Shown in pieces: positions 29,152-41,158 of a stretch of 64,000 bases of DNA. Position numbers and translations under genes: made by a program. Each line of letters begins with the position of its first letter. Position 1 is the stretch's first letter. Origin of the DNA: Pseudomonas parafulva (GTDB taxonomy: Bacteria > Pseudomonadota > Gammaproteobacteria > Pseudomonadales > Pseudomonadaceae). Below the pieces are notes generated by a model. That model ran no database searches and was not told the origin of the DNA. It was given only the letters and a program-made list of their open reading frames with translations. The DNA is taken from the NCBI RefSeq assembly GCF_002021815.1, contig NZ_CP019952.1, positions 1,705,001-1,769,000 of the forward strand, given 5' to 3'.

Positions 29152-29652
29152 TTACTCCTTCGCCTCATTGCGGCCCAGGTGGAAGGCGGTGACAGCTGCC
29201 GCGAGCAGCAGCATCGACGCCAGTTCGACCACCAGCAGGTAGGGGCCGAACAGGCTCACACCCACTGCTTTCGGGCCCACGGTGGTACCGCTGATGGCAG
29301 CCCCGCTGGGTGCGACGAACAGCACATACAGCAGTTCCACCAGCAACAGGGCGCCGAGGATCACCGGCCCTGCCCAGATACCGGGCTTGAGCCAGCCGCG
29401 CTCCTGGGCGACCGACGCCGGCCCCAGGTTAAGCATCATCACCACGAAGACGAACAGCACCATGATGGCGCCGGCATAGGCGATCACTTCCAGGGCGCCC
29501 GCGAACGGCGCGCCAAGGGAAAAGAAGATCATCGCCACGGAAATCAGCGAGATGATCAGGTAGAGCAGGGCGTGCACGGGGTTTGTGCCGGTCACCACCC
29601 GAAGGGTGGAGACCACGGCGATCCCGGATGCGAAGTAGAAAGCGAATTCCAT
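29152..29652 (-). CDS. nuoJ: NADH-quinone oxidoreductase subunit J
   Basis: This 166-residue membrane subunit has five helices. It includes the pi-bulge region [19 protein letters not shown], which is involved in coupling quinone reduction to proton movement, and a short hydrophilic tail ([10 protein letters not shown]). It lies 10 bases after nuoI. Length and sequence are typical of Pseudomonas. Confidence 0.96.
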   Translation of the reverse strand: MEFAFYFASGIAVVSTLRVVTGTNPVHALLYLIISLISVAMIFFSLGAPFAGALEVIAYAGAIMVLFVFVVMMLNLGPASVAQERGWLKPGIWAGPVILGALLLVELLYVLFVAPSGAAISGTTVGPKAVGVSLFGPYLLVVELASMLLLAAAVTAFHLGRNEAKE

Positions 29653-29662
29653 CTTTCTGTCC

Positions 29663-30211
29663 TTATGGGAGCAAGCTCTTCACGTTGATCGGCTCGGCTT
29701 CGTTCTGCGCAGCGCCTTTCGGCTTGCCAGCGATTGCCATGCCCGCAACACGGTAGAAGTTGTAGTCAGGGTTCTTGCCGGGGCCGGAGATCAGCAGATC
29801 TTCTTTCTCGTACACCAGGTCCTGACGCTTGAACTCGGCCATTTCGAAATCCGGAGTCAGCTGGATTGCGGTGGTCGGGCACGCTTCTTCGCACAGGCCG
29901 CAGAAGATGCAGCGCGAGAAGTTGATGCGGAAGAACTCCGGGTACCAACGGCCGTCGTCGGTTTCTGCCTTCTGCAGCGAGATGCAGCCCACCGGGCAGG
30001 CTACCGCGCACAGGTTGCAGGCCACGCAGCGCTCTTCGCCGTCGGGGTCGCGCGTCAGGACGATGCGGCCACGGTAGCGTGGCGGCAGGTACACGGGTTC
30101 TTCGGGGTACTGCAGGGTGTCGCGCTTGCGGAACCCGTGGGAGAACACCATGGCCAGGCTGCGCAGCTGGGTGCCGGTGCCCTTAACGATGTCGCCGATA
30201 TACTTGAACAT
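29663..30211 (-). CDS. nuoI: NADH-quinone oxidoreductase subunit I (ferredoxin-type)
   Basis: This 182-residue peripheral-arm subunit binds two [4Fe-4S] clusters through [15 protein letters not shown] (about 60-74) and [15 protein letters not shown] (about 100-114), passing electrons from NuoG to NuoB near the quinone site. An amphipathic N-terminal helix ([19 protein letters not shown]) docks it to the membrane. It lies 11 bases after nuoH. Confidence 0.97.
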   Translation of the reverse strand: MFKYIGDIVKGTGTQLRSLAMVFSHGFRKRDTLQYPEEPVYLPPRYRGRIVLTRDPDGEERCVACNLCAVACPVGCISLQKAETDDGRWYPEFFRINFSRCIFCGLCEEACPTTAIQLTPDFEMAEFKRQDLVYEKEDLLISGPGKNPDYNFYRVAGMAIAGKPKGAAQNEAEPINVKSLLP

Positions 30212-30222
30212 GGGTCAAATCC

Positions 30223-31230
30223 TCACTGGGCCGCGACGGCTGGCGTGTTGTAAAGCACGATCGCAGCGGTCACCAGCAAATTGATCAGGGTCAGCGGCAG
30301 GCAGAACTTCCAGCTGAAGTCCATCACCTGGTCATAGCGTGGGCGCGGAATGGAGGCGCGCAGCAGGATGAACAGCATGATGAAGAACGCGGTCTTCAGG
30401 GCGAACCACAGGAACGACAGTTGCGGCAGGATGCCGAACGGGCCGTGCCAGCCGCCGAAGAACAGGGTGACCAGCAGCGCCGAGATGAGGATGATGCCGA
30501 TGTACTCACCGACGAAGAACATGCCCCACTTCATGCCGGCATACTCGATGTGGTAGCCGTCGGCCAGTTCCTGTTCCGCTTCCGGCTGGTCGAAGGGGTG
30601 ACGGTGAGTCACGGCCACGCCAGCGATGAAGAAGGTGCAGAAGCCGAAGAACTGCGGAATGATGAACCACAGGTTCTGCGCCTGGTACTCGACGATGTCG
30701 CGCATGTTGAACGAGCCGACCTGCACCACCACGCCCATCAGCGCCAGGCCCAGGAACACTTCGTACGACACGGTCTGGGCCGAGGCCCGCAAGCTGCCCA
30801 GCAAGGCGTACTTGTTGTTCGAGGACCAGCCGGCAAACAGCACGGCATACACCGACAGACCGGCCATGGCGAAGAAGAACAGCAGGCCGATATTCAAGTC
30901 GGCCACGCCCCAGGTCGGGGTGATCGGGATGACCACGAAGGCAATCAGCAGGGCGCTCATGGCCACGACCGGTGCCAGGGTGAAGATCACGCGGTCGACG
31001 AAGGGCGGGTTCCAGTCTTCCTTGAAGAACATCTTGAGCATGTCGGCAGCGATCTGGAACATGCCGAACGGGCCGACGCGGTTCGGACCGTAACGGTCCT
31101 GCCACCAGCCCAGCAGGCGCCGCTCGATGAAGCTGAGCAGCGCGCCGCAGACCACCACCGCCAACAGGACCACGATGGCCCGTAGCACGGTGAGGATCAC
31201 GTCGATCACTTCGGGGGTGAACCAGCTCAT
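30223..31230 (-). CDS. nuoH: NADH-quinone oxidoreductase subunit H
   Basis: This 335-residue eight-helix membrane subunit forms much of the quinone chamber. The signature [20 protein letters not shown] lies near residue 35, [19 protein letters not shown] near 215 (Glu-rich proton path), and [18 protein letters not shown] near the end. Its start overlaps the nuoG stop by four bases. Confidence 0.97.
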   Translation of the reverse strand: MSWFTPEVIDVILTVLRAIVVLLAVVVCGALLSFIERRLLGWWQDRYGPNRVGPFGMFQIAADMLKMFFKEDWNPPFVDRVIFTLAPVVAMSALLIAFVVIPITPTWGVADLNIGLLFFFAMAGLSVYAVLFAGWSSNNKYALLGSLRASAQTVSYEVFLGLALMGVVVQVGSFNMRDIVEYQAQNLWFIIPQFFGFCTFFIAGVAVTHRHPFDQPEAEQELADGYHIEYAGMKWGMFFVGEYIGIILISALLVTLFFGGWHGPFGILPQLSFLWFALKTAFFIMLFILLRASIPRPRYDQVMDFSWKFCLPLTLINLLVTAAIVLYNTPAVAAQ

Positions 31231-33941
31231 TGTGCTGCCTCCTGCAGGCCTTCGACGGATGCCCCGAACACGGCTGGCGGGATGCCGGCCAGGCCCTTGG
31301 GCAGCGCGACCAGGCCAGCGCCCAGCGCTTCATTGATACGCAGCGGCAAGCGTAGCGCCACACCCGCGACGTTCAGGTCCAGCAGGGCGCCTTCGTTGAC
31401 GCCCAGGCGATCGGCTTCGGACTTGGCCAGGGCCACGTAGGCAGCCGGAATGCGCTCTTGCACTGGCGCGGCACGCGAGGAGCTTTCTTCGCTGCCGAAC
31501 AGGTGGAAGAACGGTACTGCCGTCCAGGTGCCGCGGGCCGGGTTGAAGGCGCCAGGCACCGTGGTGAACCAGGCCAGGCCATCACCTTGGGATTCGATCA
31601 GGCGTACGCCGGGGTCGCCGGCACGCAAGTGACCGCCCACCTCGTCCTGAAACTTGTTCCAGGCCTGGGGCGAGTTCCAGCCTGGCGACCAGGCGAACGG
31701 GACCTGCTGACGCGGCTCGGCCGAGCCCGAATACCCTTCCATCGAGAAGGCAAAGGCGGTATCGCGGTCTTGCGGGGTACGCGGCTCGTGCACGCTGATG
31801 TTGGCGCGCATGGCGGTGCGACCGGAGTAGCGCAGCGGCTCGCGGGCAAGCTTCAGGCCCTTGATGCGGAAGGCGGCGCTTGGCGCGGCGTCGACGATGC
31901 CAGCCAGTTGCGGTGCCGCCTGGGCGCAGGCGTGGGTCACGTGGTCCAGTTGGGTCCAGTCCACGGGCTTAGCCAGCAGGGTTGCACGCAGGGCGTGCAT
32001 CCAGCGCCAGCCTTCGTGGACCTGGATGCTGCTGTCCAGGTACTGCGGGTCGAACACCTGGAAGAAGCGCTGGGCACGGCCTTCCTGGCTGACCAGGGTG
32101 CCGTCGCCTTCGGCGAAGGAAGCGGCTGGCAATACCAGGTGAGCGCGCTCGACCGTCGGGGTTCTGGAGTGATCGGCAACGATGACCACCTTGGCCGCTG
32201 CCAGGGCAGCATCCACTTTGGCCGCAGGCACTCGGGCGTAGAGGTCGTTTTCCAGCACCACGATGGCGTCGGCCTTGCCGTCGATGACCGCATCCAGTGC
32301 AGCGTCGACCGATTCGCCACCCAGCATGGCCAGGCCAAGGCTGTTGGCTTCAGGCACCACCAGGCTCAGCGAGCCTTGTTTGTCGCGCAGCTTCAGGGCT
32401 TTGGCGATGTTGGCGGCGGCCTCGATCAGCGAGGCATCGGCCAGCGAGGTGCCGGCAATCACCAGCGGGCGCTTGGCGGCGATCAGGGCATCGGCGATGC
32501 GCTGGGCCAGGGCCTTGGCCTCGTCGTCCAGGCCGGCGACGGCGGGTGCACTTGGGTCGATGGCATGGGCCACGGCAAAACCAAGGCGGGCCAGGTCCGC
32601 CGGGGCTGCATGCACGCACTCCTCGGCCACGTCGTCGAGCTTGGTCTCGGCCAGGCTGGCGATGAACAGGGGGTACAGCGCATGCTGACCGATGTTCTTG
32701 ACGGCGGCGTCGAGCCACGGCTGAACCTTCATCGCCTCGGCCATGGCCTCGGCCTTGCCCTTGGTGGCCTGGCGCACGGCCAGGGCGACACGGGCAGCGG
32801 TCTGGGTCAGGTCTTCACCGAGCACGAATACCGCGTCGTGGTCTTCGATGTCGCGCAGGGTCGGAACGGGCAGGGGGCTGTTGTTCAGCACCTCCAGCGC
32901 CAGGCGCACGCGCGCCAGTTCACCGGCTTCCATCCCACAGTGGAAATACTCGGCACCGACCAGTTCGCGCAGGCCATAGTTGCTTTCCAGGCTGGCGCGT
33001 GGCGAACCGATACCGACGATGGTGCGGCCGCGCAGCAGGTCGGCGGCTTTGTCCAGGGCAGCGTCCAGGCCCAGCTTGGTGCCGTCGGCCAGTTGCGCCT
33101 GGCGTGGACGATCCGTGCGGTTGACGTAGCCATAGCCGAAGCGGCCCCGGTCGCACAGGAAGTACTGGTTCACCGAGCCGTTGAAACGGTTCTCGATGCG
33201 GCGCAGTTCACCGTAACGCTCGCCTGGGCTGATGTTGCAGCCACTGGAGCAACCGTGGCAGATGCTCGGGGCAAACTGCATGTCCCACTTGCGGTTATAG
33301 CGTTCGGAGTGGGTCTTGTCGGTGAACACGCCGGTTGGGCAGACTTCGGTCAGGTTGCCCGAGAACTCGCTTTCCAGCACGCCGTCTTCGACGCGGCCGA
33401 AATAGACGTTGTCATGGGCGCCATAGACACCCAGGTCGGTGCCACCGGCATAGTCCTTGTAGTAACGCACGCAGCGGTAGCAGGCGATGCAGCGGTTCAT
33501 CTCATGGGCGATGAACGGGCCAAGGTCCTGGTTCTGGTGAGTGCGCTTGGTGAAGCGATAGCGGCGCTCGTTGTGGCCGGTCATCACCGTCATGTCTTGC
33601 AGGTGGCAGTGACCGCCTTCCTCGCACACGGGGCAGTCGTGCGGGTGGTTGGTCATCAGCCATTCGACGACGCTGGCGCGAAACGCCTTGGACTCGTCAT
33701 CGTCGATGGAGATCCAGGTGCCGTCGGATGCAGGCGTCATACAGGACATGACGATACGCCCGCGGGTGTCGTTCTCGTCGGTGTACTGCTTGACCGCGCA
33801 CTGGCGACAGGCACCGACGCTGCCAAGCGCCGGGTGCCAGCAGAAATAAGGGATGTCGAGGCCAAGTGACAGACAGGCCTGTAACAGGTTGTCTGCACCG
33901 TTGACTTCGAGCGCTTTGCCGTCTACGTGGATAGTGGCCAT
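31227..33941 (-). CDS. nuoG: NADH-quinone oxidoreductase subunit G
   Basis: This 904-residue iron-sulfur subunit of the peripheral arm has an N-terminal ferredoxin domain binding [2Fe-2S] ([20 protein letters not shown]). A [4Fe-4S] region with a His ligand ([18 protein letters not shown]) and a two-cluster segment ([11 protein letters not shown]) follow. The extra CxxCxxxC cluster motif ([15 protein letters not shown] near 230) and a long degenerate molybdopterin-oxidoreductase-like domain complete it. Its length matches E. coli-type NuoG. It starts 133 bases after nuoF, the widest gap in the operon, which contains a perfect hairpin. Confidence 0.97.
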   Translation of the reverse strand: MATIHVDGKALEVNGADNLLQACLSLGLDIPYFCWHPALGSVGACRQCAVKQYTDENDTRGRIVMSCMTPASDGTWISIDDDESKAFRASVVEWLMTNHPHDCPVCEEGGHCHLQDMTVMTGHNERRYRFTKRTHQNQDLGPFIAHEMNRCIACYRCVRYYKDYAGGTDLGVYGAHDNVYFGRVEDGVLESEFSGNLTEVCPTGVFTDKTHSERYNRKWDMQFAPSICHGCSSGCNISPGERYGELRRIENRFNGSVNQYFLCDRGRFGYGYVNRTDRPRQAQLADGTKLGLDAALDKAADLLRGRTIVGIGSPRASLESNYGLRELVGAEYFHCGMEAGELARVRLALEVLNNSPLPVPTLRDIEDHDAVFVLGEDLTQTAARVALAVRQATKGKAEAMAEAMKVQPWLDAAVKNIGQHALYPLFIASLAETKLDDVAEECVHAAPADLARLGFAVAHAIDPSAPAVAGLDDEAKALAQRIADALIAAKRPLVIAGTSLADASLIEAAANIAKALKLRDKQGSLSLVVPEANSLGLAMLGGESVDAALDAVIDGKADAIVVLENDLYARVPAAKVDAALAAAKVVIVADHSRTPTVERAHLVLPAASFAEGDGTLVSQEGRAQRFFQVFDPQYLDSSIQVHEGWRWMHALRATLLAKPVDWTQLDHVTHACAQAAPQLAGIVDAAPSAAFRIKGLKLAREPLRYSGRTAMRANISVHEPRTPQDRDTAFAFSMEGYSGSAEPRQQVPFAWSPGWNSPQAWNKFQDEVGGHLRAGDPGVRLIESQGDGLAWFTTVPGAFNPARGTWTAVPFFHLFGSEESSSRAAPVQERIPAAYVALAKSEADRLGVNEGALLDLNVAGVALRLPLRINEALGAGLVALPKGLAGIPPAVFGASVEGLQEAAQ

Positions 33942-34040
33942 TGTTCAAAGTTCTTCGTTGGCCCGCGTGAGCAGGCGTGGCTAATGGAAATCGGTAAGCC
34001 TGCGACACGCCGCGATCGGGTCGGGCCTGTCGGCAAGCTG

Positions 34041-34062
34041 GCGGGTGGCACGGACCACCCGC
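34041..34062 (-). promoter_or_regulatory. intercistronic hairpin between nuoF and nuoG
   Basis: A perfect 8-bp stem (GCGGGTGG / CCACCCGC) with a six-base loop lies 12 bases beyond the nuoF stop in the 133-base nuoF-nuoG gap. It lacks a U-tract. It may stabilise the upstream message or reduce read-through. Confidence 0.45.
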
Positions 34063-34074
34063 TGGAACATGTTG

Positions 34075-35454
34075 TTATGCGCCGACTACGGTCGGCCCTG
34101 CCTGAAGCGGTCTTGCCAGGTCAGGGCGCAACGCCTCGCCAGCGACGACCGGCGCGACACCGGCCTCGAACTCCGAGCGGAAGTACTTGATGGCACTGCC
34201 AAGCGGCTCCACCGCACCCGGTGCGTGGGCGCAGAAGGTACGGCCTGGGCCAAGGAAGTTGACCAGCCCCAGCAGGGTCTCGATGTCTTCGGCACGGCCC
34301 TGGCGGTTTTCCAGGGCGCGCAGCATCTTCACGCTCCATGGCAGGCCGTCACGGCATGGTGTGCACCAGCCGCACGACTCACGGGCGAAGAACTCCTCCA
34401 TGTTGCGCAGCAGCGAGACCATGCTGACGCTGTCGTCAACCGCCATGGCAAGGCCTGTGCCCATGCGGGTGCCGACCTTGGCGATACCGCCTGCGTACAT
34501 CTGCGCGTCCAGGTGCTCGGGCAGCAGGAAACCGGTGCCGGCGCCGCCTGGCTGCCAGCACTTGAGGCGGAAGCCGTCGCGCATGCCGCCAGCGTAGTCC
34601 TCGAACAGTTCGCGTGCGGTGACGCCAAACGGCAATTCCCACAGGCCTGGGTTCTTGACCTTGCCGGAGAAGCCCATCAGCTTGGTGCCATGGTCTTCGC
34701 TGCCTTCGCGGGCCAGCGACTTGTACCAGTCGTTGCCGTTGGCGACGATGGCCGGCACGTTGCACAGGGTCTCGACGTTGTTCACGCAGGTCGGCTTGCC
34801 CCATACACCCACGGCGGCAGGGAAGGGCGGCTTGGAACGCGGGTTGGCGCGGCGACCTTCGAGCGAGTTGATCAGCGCGGTTTCTTCGCCGCAGATGTAG
34901 CGGCCTGCACCGGTGTGCACGAACAGCTCGAAATCGAAACCGCTGCCCAGGACGTTCTTGCCCAGCAGGCCAGCGGCCTTGGCTTCATCGATGGCGCGGT
35001 TGAGGTTTTTCGCCGCAGTGGTGTATTCGCCGCGCAGGAAGATATAGCCGCGGTAGGCCTTCAGCGCGCGGGCGCTGATCAGCATGCCTTCGATCAGCAG
35101 ATGGGGCTGTTGCTCCATCAGCATGCGGTCCTTCCAGGTGTTGGGCTCCATTTCATCGGCGTTACACAGCAGGTAACGGATGTTCATGGATTCATCCTTG
35201 GGCATCAGGCCCCACTTCACCCCGGTGGGGAAGCCAGCGCCACCACGGCCCTTGAGGCCGGAGTCCTTGACGCTTTGCACGATTTCGTCAGCCGACATCT
35301 GCGCCAGCGCCTTGCGGGCAGCGGCGTAGCCGTTCTTCGATTCGTACTCGGCCAGCCAGACCGGCTCGCCGTCTTCACGCAGGCGCCAGGTCAGCGGATG
35401 GGTCTCAGCCGAGCGCGCGATGCGGTTGGCCGGGCCGAAGGAAGTGATGGTCAT
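34075..35454 (-). CDS. nuoF: NADH-quinone oxidoreductase subunit F (NADH-binding)
   Basis: This 459-residue subunit is the entry point for electrons. It binds NADH and FMN through the Gly-rich [20 protein letters not shown] and the FMN region [19 protein letters not shown], and holds a [4Fe-4S] cluster with [13 protein letters not shown] plus a downstream Cys ([15 protein letters not shown]). ATG 35454 overlaps the nuoE stop by four bases and gives the family start ([12 protein letters not shown]). An in-frame extension 75 codons upstream lies inside nuoE and is not used. Confidence 0.97.
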   Translation of the reverse strand: MTITSFGPANRIARSAETHPLTWRLREDGEPVWLAEYESKNGYAAARKALAQMSADEIVQSVKDSGLKGRGGAGFPTGVKWGLMPKDESMNIRYLLCNADEMEPNTWKDRMLMEQQPHLLIEGMLISARALKAYRGYIFLRGEYTTAAKNLNRAIDEAKAAGLLGKNVLGSGFDFELFVHTGAGRYICGEETALINSLEGRRANPRSKPPFPAAVGVWGKPTCVNNVETLCNVPAIVANGNDWYKSLAREGSEDHGTKLMGFSGKVKNPGLWELPFGVTARELFEDYAGGMRDGFRLKCWQPGGAGTGFLLPEHLDAQMYAGGIAKVGTRMGTGLAMAVDDSVSMVSLLRNMEEFFARESCGWCTPCRDGLPWSVKMLRALENRQGRAEDIETLLGLVNFLGPGRTFCAHAPGAVEPLGSAIKYFRSEFEAGVAPVVAGEALRPDLARPLQAGPTVVGA

Positions 35455-35948
35455 GCGTAACCCTCCAGCAGCTTGGAGACGCCAGCAGGCTGCACGTCGC
35501 CAAAGGTGTCGTCGTCGATCATCAGCGCCGGGGCCTTGTCGCAGTTTCCAAGGCAGCAGACCGGCAGCAGGGTGAAGCGGCCATCGGCAGTGGTTTGCCC
35601 CAAACCAATGCCCAGCTCGCTCTGGATCTGGCTGACCACCGACTCGTGGCCGCCGATGTAGCACACCATGCTGTCGCACACGCGGATGATGTGGCGGCCC
35701 ACCGGCTGGCGGAAGATCTGGCTGTAAAAGGTGGCGACGCCTTCGACGTCGCTGGCCGGGATACCCAGCACCTCGCCGATGGCATGAATGGCGCCGTCCG
35801 GCACCCAGCCACGGGCTTTCTGCACGATCTTGAGGGCTTCGATGGACGCCGCACGCGGGTCCTCGTAGTGGTGCATTTCATGCTCGATGGCCGAGCGCTC
35901 GGTTTCGCTCAGGGCGAAACGGTCTGTCTGGATAAGCGTGCTGTTCAT
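35451..35948 (-). CDS. nuoE: NADH-quinone oxidoreductase subunit E
   Basis: This 165-residue thioredoxin-fold subunit binds a [2Fe-2S] cluster through [14 protein letters not shown] (the first pair) and [16 protein letters not shown] (the second pair). The N-terminal helical region ([21 protein letters not shown]) is typical. It works with NuoF and NuoG in the NADH dehydrogenase module. It starts two bases after the nuoCD stop. Confidence 0.97.
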   Translation of the reverse strand: MNSTLIQTDRFALSETERSAIEHEMHHYEDPRAASIEALKIVQKARGWVPDGAIHAIGEVLGIPASDVEGVATFYSQIFRQPVGRHIIRVCDSMVCYIGGHESVVSQIQSELGIGLGQTTADGRFTLLPVCCLGNCDKAPALMIDDDTFGDVQPAGVSKLLEGYA

Positions 35949-35950
35949 GC

Positions 35951-37750
<1,800 letters not shown>

Positions 37751-37772
37751 TCAACGTTAAGAATGAAGCCAG

Positions 37773-37800
37773 GCCGCCGGCACCCTCGGGCACCGGCGGC
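37773..37800 (-). promoter_or_regulatory. intercistronic hairpin between nuoB and nuoCD
   Basis: GCCGCCGG and CCGGCGGC form a perfect 8-bp stem, with further imperfect pairing toward the loop, just beyond the nuoB stop in the 79-base gap. There is no U-tract. Together with the nuoF-nuoG hairpin it could adjust relative subunit expression. Confidence 0.45.
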
Positions 37801-37811
37801 AGGTCGCTGGA

Positions 37812-38489
37812 TCAGACTTCGTCGGGGCTGCGCAGGTTGGTGACGGCAATGCGCTGTTCACGACGCAGCTCTTTCTGGGCAGGCATCTCGGCACGGTAAA
37901 TGCCTTGATCACCCACGACCCAGGAAAGCGGACGTCGCTCCTGGCCGATCGACTCCTGCAGCAGCATCAAGCCTTGCAGGAAAGCCTCAGGGCGTGGCGG
38001 ACAGCCGGGCACGTAGACGTCCACGGGGAGGAACTTGTCGACCCCCTGAACGACCGAGTAGATGTCGTACATGCCGCCGGAGTTGGCGCACGAACCCATG
38101 GAAATGACCCATTTGGGCTCGAGCATCTGCTCGTAGAGGCGCTGAATGATCGGCGCCATCTTGATGAAGCAGGTACCGGCAATGACCATGAAGTCGGCCT
38201 GGCGCGGCGAGGCCCGGATGACTTCGGCGCCGAAGCGGGCGATGTCGTGGGGCGCCGTGAAGGCCGTGGTCATTTCCACGTAGCAGCAGGACAGGCCGAA
38301 GTTGTACGGCCACAGGGAGTTCTTGCGGCCCCAGTTGACGGCGCCACGCAGCACATCTTCGAGCTTGCCCATGAAGATGTTCTTGTGGACCTGGTCTTCG
38401 AGCAGTTGATCGGTGACGGTTTCCCGTTCACCAACCGGATACTGCTCGTTGGGTGCGTCCGGATCGATTCTGGTGAGATTGTATTGCAT
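37812..38489 (-). CDS. nuoB: NADH-quinone oxidoreductase subunit B
   Basis: This 225-residue subunit carries cluster N2, the last iron-sulfur centre before quinone. The ligands lie in [10 protein letters not shown] (tandem Cys), [13 protein letters not shown] and [14 protein letters not shown]. The N-terminal 50 residues and a C-terminal basic tail match the family. It is encoded nine bases after nuoA. Confidence 0.97.
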   Translation of the reverse strand: MQYNLTRIDPDAPNEQYPVGERETVTDQLLEDQVHKNIFMGKLEDVLRGAVNWGRKNSLWPYNFGLSCCYVEMTTAFTAPHDIARFGAEVIRASPRQADFMVIAGTCFIKMAPIIQRLYEQMLEPKWVISMGSCANSGGMYDIYSVVQGVDKFLPVDVYVPGCPPRPEAFLQGLMLLQESIGQERRPLSWVVGDQGIYRAEMPAQKELRREQRIAVTNLRSPDEV

Positions 38490-38498
38490 GCCAAAGCC

Positions 38499-38912
38499 TC
38501 ATTGTTTCAGCTTCGCTTGCCGCTTGCGGCGACCTTCGGGTGCCCAGTCAAGGGCCCCGACGCGCCATAGGTAGACAAGACCTGCCAACAGAATTGCTAT
38601 GAAAACGAGTGCTTCGACGAACCCGGTCCAGCCGCTTTCGCGGACGGACACAGACCATGCAAAGAGAAAGAGGGCTTCGATATCGAAGATCACGAAGAGC
38701 ATCGCGACCAGATAGAATTTTGCCGACAGGCGCAGGCGCGCGCTGCCGGTGGGCAGCATGCCGGATTCGAAGGGTTCGTTCTTGGCGCGGCCCCAGGCCT
38801 TGCTGCCGAGCAGGCTGGACAGGCCGAGCATGAAGGCGCACAGGCCGACGACACCCAGAAGGAAGATGGCAAAGCCCCAGTTGTGGGCGATGAGTCCTGC
38901 CGAATCGGACAT
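38499..38912 (-). CDS. nuoA: NADH-quinone oxidoreductase subunit A
   Basis: This 137-residue first gene of the complex I operon encodes a three-helix membrane subunit. The conserved loop [20 protein letters not shown] and [21 protein letters not shown] are present. The C-terminal basic tail ([14 protein letters not shown]) is typical of Pseudomonas. The promoter lies in the AT-rich region upstream. A TACACT -10-like element is visible near 38970 on the minus strand, but no convincing -35 was found. Confidence 0.96.
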   Translation of the reverse strand: MSDSAGLIAHNWGFAIFLLGVVGLCAFMLGLSSLLGSKAWGRAKNEPFESGMLPTGSARLRLSAKFYLVAMLFVIFDIEALFLFAWSVSVRESGWTGFVEALVFIAILLAGLVYLWRVGALDWAPEGRRKRQAKLKQ

Positions 38913-39454
38913 GCTTTAAATCCTTATACAGAGACCCAGCTCTGCAGTCTGAAATAAGTGTAGAGCGGCGACGTGGTGTCGCACTTGCAGTGACCAAATG
39001 TCGCAGCTGAATCAATCCTGCTGATTTTATGGGTAAACCCGGGCCAAGTAAAATTTCCGTAGCAAATTTATTCGCAGGGTCAACAACATATTCGGCGTGT
39101 AACTGGCTGAAAGCCTTGAAATTCGGGCATTGCGCGCGCTTTTGTTAATTATGTTTCTTGCGAGTGGTAACGAATTACGAATTGAGTAATGATAATTAAT
39201 ATCATTTGGACTGATGCCGCTTATTTGGTCCGTTCTGGGTCTTGTAAAGTTCATCTGCAGATTTCCTCTGCTTGCAAATGCGAAAAGCTCGTGTTCTAGC
39301 ACTTATCGACCCGCTGCGTACCGCCCTGGGTCAATACTAAAGCGCGTTTGCGGTGGTGGGGTCGCGCGTGGCGCTGTGCCTGCAAGCATAGACCAGGGTG
39401 CTCTGATTGCTCCTCGTCGTGGTTGCACGCATTGGATGGGCAGCGCTCGCGCTA
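38913..39454. other. AT-rich intergenic region upstream of nuoA
   Basis: This 542-base region has no convincing gene. It contains the nuo promoter area, a small inverted repeat GCGAC-n5-GTCGC near 38975, and the Fur-box-like palindrome at 39186-39204. Short frames near 39030-39300 on the minus strand and 39214-39450 on the plus strand lack coding features. The IS insertion forms its right edge. Confidence 0.6.
39186..39204. promoter_or_regulatory. Fur-box-like palindrome
   Basis: The 19-mer matches the classical Fur consensus in its left ten bases (TAATGATAAT) and most of the right part. ATGATA-n5-TATCAT (39189-39205) is a perfect inverted repeat. It lies 274 bases upstream of nuoA and 250 bases from the IS, with no recognisable iron-uptake gene next to it. 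Confidence 0.5.
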
Positions 39455-39892
39455 GGCTCTGTCTGAAAAAAGCCGTCGCATACACCGCAGGACACAAGTC
39501 AGCGAAACCATCGCGGCGTAACTTTTTGCGAGCTTGTCGAAGCGCGTGAAGATCCGGCGGTTCTCTTTCAACCAGCCAAACATGCGTTCGATGATGTTGC
39601 GCTGTCGGTATTTGGGCCGGTCGAACAGTCTGGGTAAGCCAGGCTTGGGCTTGCGCTTCATCGAGCGCAACGGGATGACGGGTTGCATTCGATATTGATC
39701 GCAGTAGCGGCGTAGCGCTTCGGCGTCGTAGCCCTTGTCGGCAAGTAGCCACTTACAGCGCTTGCGCGGGCGGCCACGTCGGCTCGATGGAATGCTGACC
39801 TCGTCCAGCAGTGGTTGGGCGTAGCTGATGTCACTGGCTTGACCGCCAGAGAGGAGAAAGCGCAACGGTATCCCGCTGGCGTCGCAGAGCAT
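39452..39892 (-). CDS. IS5-family transposase, OrfB
   Basis: This frame supplies the catalytic C-terminal half: the second Asp in LLADKGYDAEAL and the Glu in NIIERMFGWLKENRR. The open frame extends upstream of the listed ATG to the slippery site (reading PDEPADHALGRSRGG), so the natural product is a -1 frameshift fusion with OrfA; independent initiation at 39892 is doubtful. Its TAG stop is formed by the last base pairs of the element plus the target-site CTAG. Confidence 0.9.
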   Translation of the reverse strand: MLCDASGIPLRFLLSGGQASDISYAQPLLDEVSIPSSRRGRPRKRCKWLLADKGYDAEALRRYCDQYRMQPVIPLRSMKRKPKPGLPRLFDRPKYRQRNIIERMFGWLKENRRIFTRFDKLAKSYAAMVSLTCVLRCMRRLFSDRA

Positions 39893-40401
39893 GTGGATTT
39901 TGGTTCTCAGGCCGCCACGACTTCGGCCTAGAGCGTGATCGGCAGGCTCGTCAGGCCCCCTTTTTTCCGCGCTCCAGATGAAGCACGGGTTGCTCTAACA
40001 GCGGTCGAATCGATCATCCAGGTGTGGAGATCGATCAAGCCTTTGTCATTGAGTCTGAGGTGCAATCGTCTGAGCATCTGATCGAACGTTCCGCGGTTTC
40101 GCCAGACTCGGAAGCGGTGATAGACAGTCGCCCAAGACCCGAAACGCTCGGGCATATCTCGCCAGGCTGCTCCTGAGCAGAGCACCCAGAGAACACCATC
40201 GAGCATCAAGCGATCACTGCTGCGGGGCCTGCCCCTGACGTGGACTGCCGTAAAGAGGTCGGCGACCACCTCCCATGCTTCATCAGAGAGCTCATAACGC
40301 TTTGCCATCACAGAATTCCTTTCCGTTGATGGTCGGCGACTGTACCGAACCCAGGCTGTTCCGCGGCCACATTTCAGTTTCTTGGGATTTCAGACAGAGC
40401 C
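39455..40401 (-). mobile_element. IS5-family (IS427-type) insertion sequence
   Basis: The element is about 947 bp. Its ends carry GGCTCTGTCTGAAA as terminal inverted repeats (left at 39455, right end complementary up to 40401), and CTAG/TA lies at both junctions, the target preferred by this group. It holds two overlapping transposase frames on the minus strand linked by an A6G slippery site. Ends, frames and DDE residues appear intact, so it is probably a recent, functional copy. No gene seems to be interrupted. Confidence 0.9.
39928..40311 (-). CDS. IS5-family transposase, OrfA
   Basis: This 127-residue product is the N-terminal part of the transposase (DUF4096-type HTH region, LSDEAWEVVADLF, LDGVLWVLCSGAAWRDMP, TVYHRFRVWRNRGTFD). 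It includes the first DDE aspartate in TWMIDSTAVRA. The frame ends soon after GARKKGG. Ribosomes slipping back one base on AAAAAAG (39960-39966 on the complementary strand) would continue into OrfB to make the full enzyme. Confidence 0.92.
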   Translation of the reverse strand: MMAKRYELSDEAWEVVADLFTAVHVRGRPRSSDRLMLDGVLWVLCSGAAWRDMPERFGSWATVYHRFRVWRNRGTFDQMLRRLHLRLNDKGLIDLHTWMIDSTAVRATRASSGARKKGGLTSLPITL

Positions 40402-40581
40402 TAGGCGACATCGCGTACGCAGAGCGGGCTCAGCGCCAGGTGCAGTTAGGCGCGGGGTCACTGGAATGTCGGATTTAACCCCTTCCCTGTAGGGCATTTC
40501 CCAAACATACTCTTGCCGCCTGTTTTCCGTTGCGGCTGCCCGGGTAGCGCTCTAGTCTCGGCCTGTCGTTGCTCATCAACG

Positions 40582-40762
40582 ACACAGCTTTGACAGGCTG
40601 TGACGGTAAATAGTGCGCGGCTTTCCTATATGGTGGCTGTGCGTGCGGGCACGCTTGCGTGCGCCGGAACTTAGCTATTTCCGCCGGTCTGTCAACCCAC
40701 GTACAGCTGCCGCCCTTCTGTTTGACAGCAGGTGGGTGGCCAGCCATAGAAGGTAAATAGCT
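40582..40762 (+). promoter_or_regulatory. structured 5' leader with alternative pairing that can mask a start site
   Basis: The leader ahead of the 80-residue DUF gene contains GGTAAATAG twice: at 40605-40613 and at 40752-40760, where it overlaps the ribosome-binding site and runs into the ATG. TTAGCTATTTCC (40671-40682) can pair with either copy, and better with the second (nine bases plus GG/CC). Between them is a GC hairpin (GCACG-CTTG-CGTGC, 40649-40662) and a CCCAC/GTGGG pairing (40696-40700 / 40732-40736). TTTGACAG is also duplicated (40589, 40721). The layout suggests a translational on/off switch. The rest of 40402-40762 shows nothing further. Confidence 0.5.
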
Positions 40763-41005
40763 ATGTTGAAGATAGTCCCCGATCCACCTCGCATCTCTCA
40801 TTCCCTCGAAGACACCCTGATCCAGGCCACCGACCACGCACTCTGCGCAGCGACCGTGGTGCATCAGGCCTTGCTTCAACAGCCCAAGTCCCCTGCATCG
40901 ATCCTCATGATGACCTCGATGCATGAACTCGAAGCGCTTCGGGCTTTGCTTGAGTCGGCCTTGATTCAGGTGCAGATGCCAGCCGGTGCCAAGCCTTTGC
41001 ACTGA
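40763..41005 (+). CDS. DUF6124-type small protein
   Basis: This 80-residue soluble protein resembles the helical core of the Pseudomonas DUF6124 group (LEDTLIQATDHALCAATVV, then HELEALRALLESALIQVQ). The assignment is from memory. Its function is unknown. ATG 40763 follows AGAAGGTAAATAGCT, in which AAGG serves as ribosome-binding site and lies inside the leader's pairing element. A DUF3077 gene follows on the same strand, a pairing common in pseudomonads. Confidence 0.7.
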   Translation: MLKIVPDPPRISHSLEDTLIQATDHALCAATVVHQALLQQPKSPASILMMTSMHELEALRALLESALIQVQMPAGAKPLH

Positions 41006-41158
41006 GGCTGATCAATGTGTAGCGACAGCTGGCCTTTGGCGGGTAAGTCCATGCCTACGCAATCACCGCAGCCTGCAATGTTCCACATTGACGGCGGGAG
41101 CGGGTCTGCCCGCATCAGGGGTCGGCTATGCAGTCGGAAATTCTCAGGGGATTCAAAC

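Noticed and set aside
31458..33869. An open frame of about 800 codons antisense to nuoG, and similar long ones antisense to nuoL, nuoN, nuoCD and nuoF
   Set aside because: These mirror the GC-rich codon pattern of the real genes on the other strand, with low-complexity Gly/Gln/His composition and no domain or start signal.
40475..41002. 175-codon minus-strand frame over the leader and the DUF6124-type gene
   Set aside because: It is antisense to a structured leader and a plausible small gene on the plus strand, and has no recognisable features.
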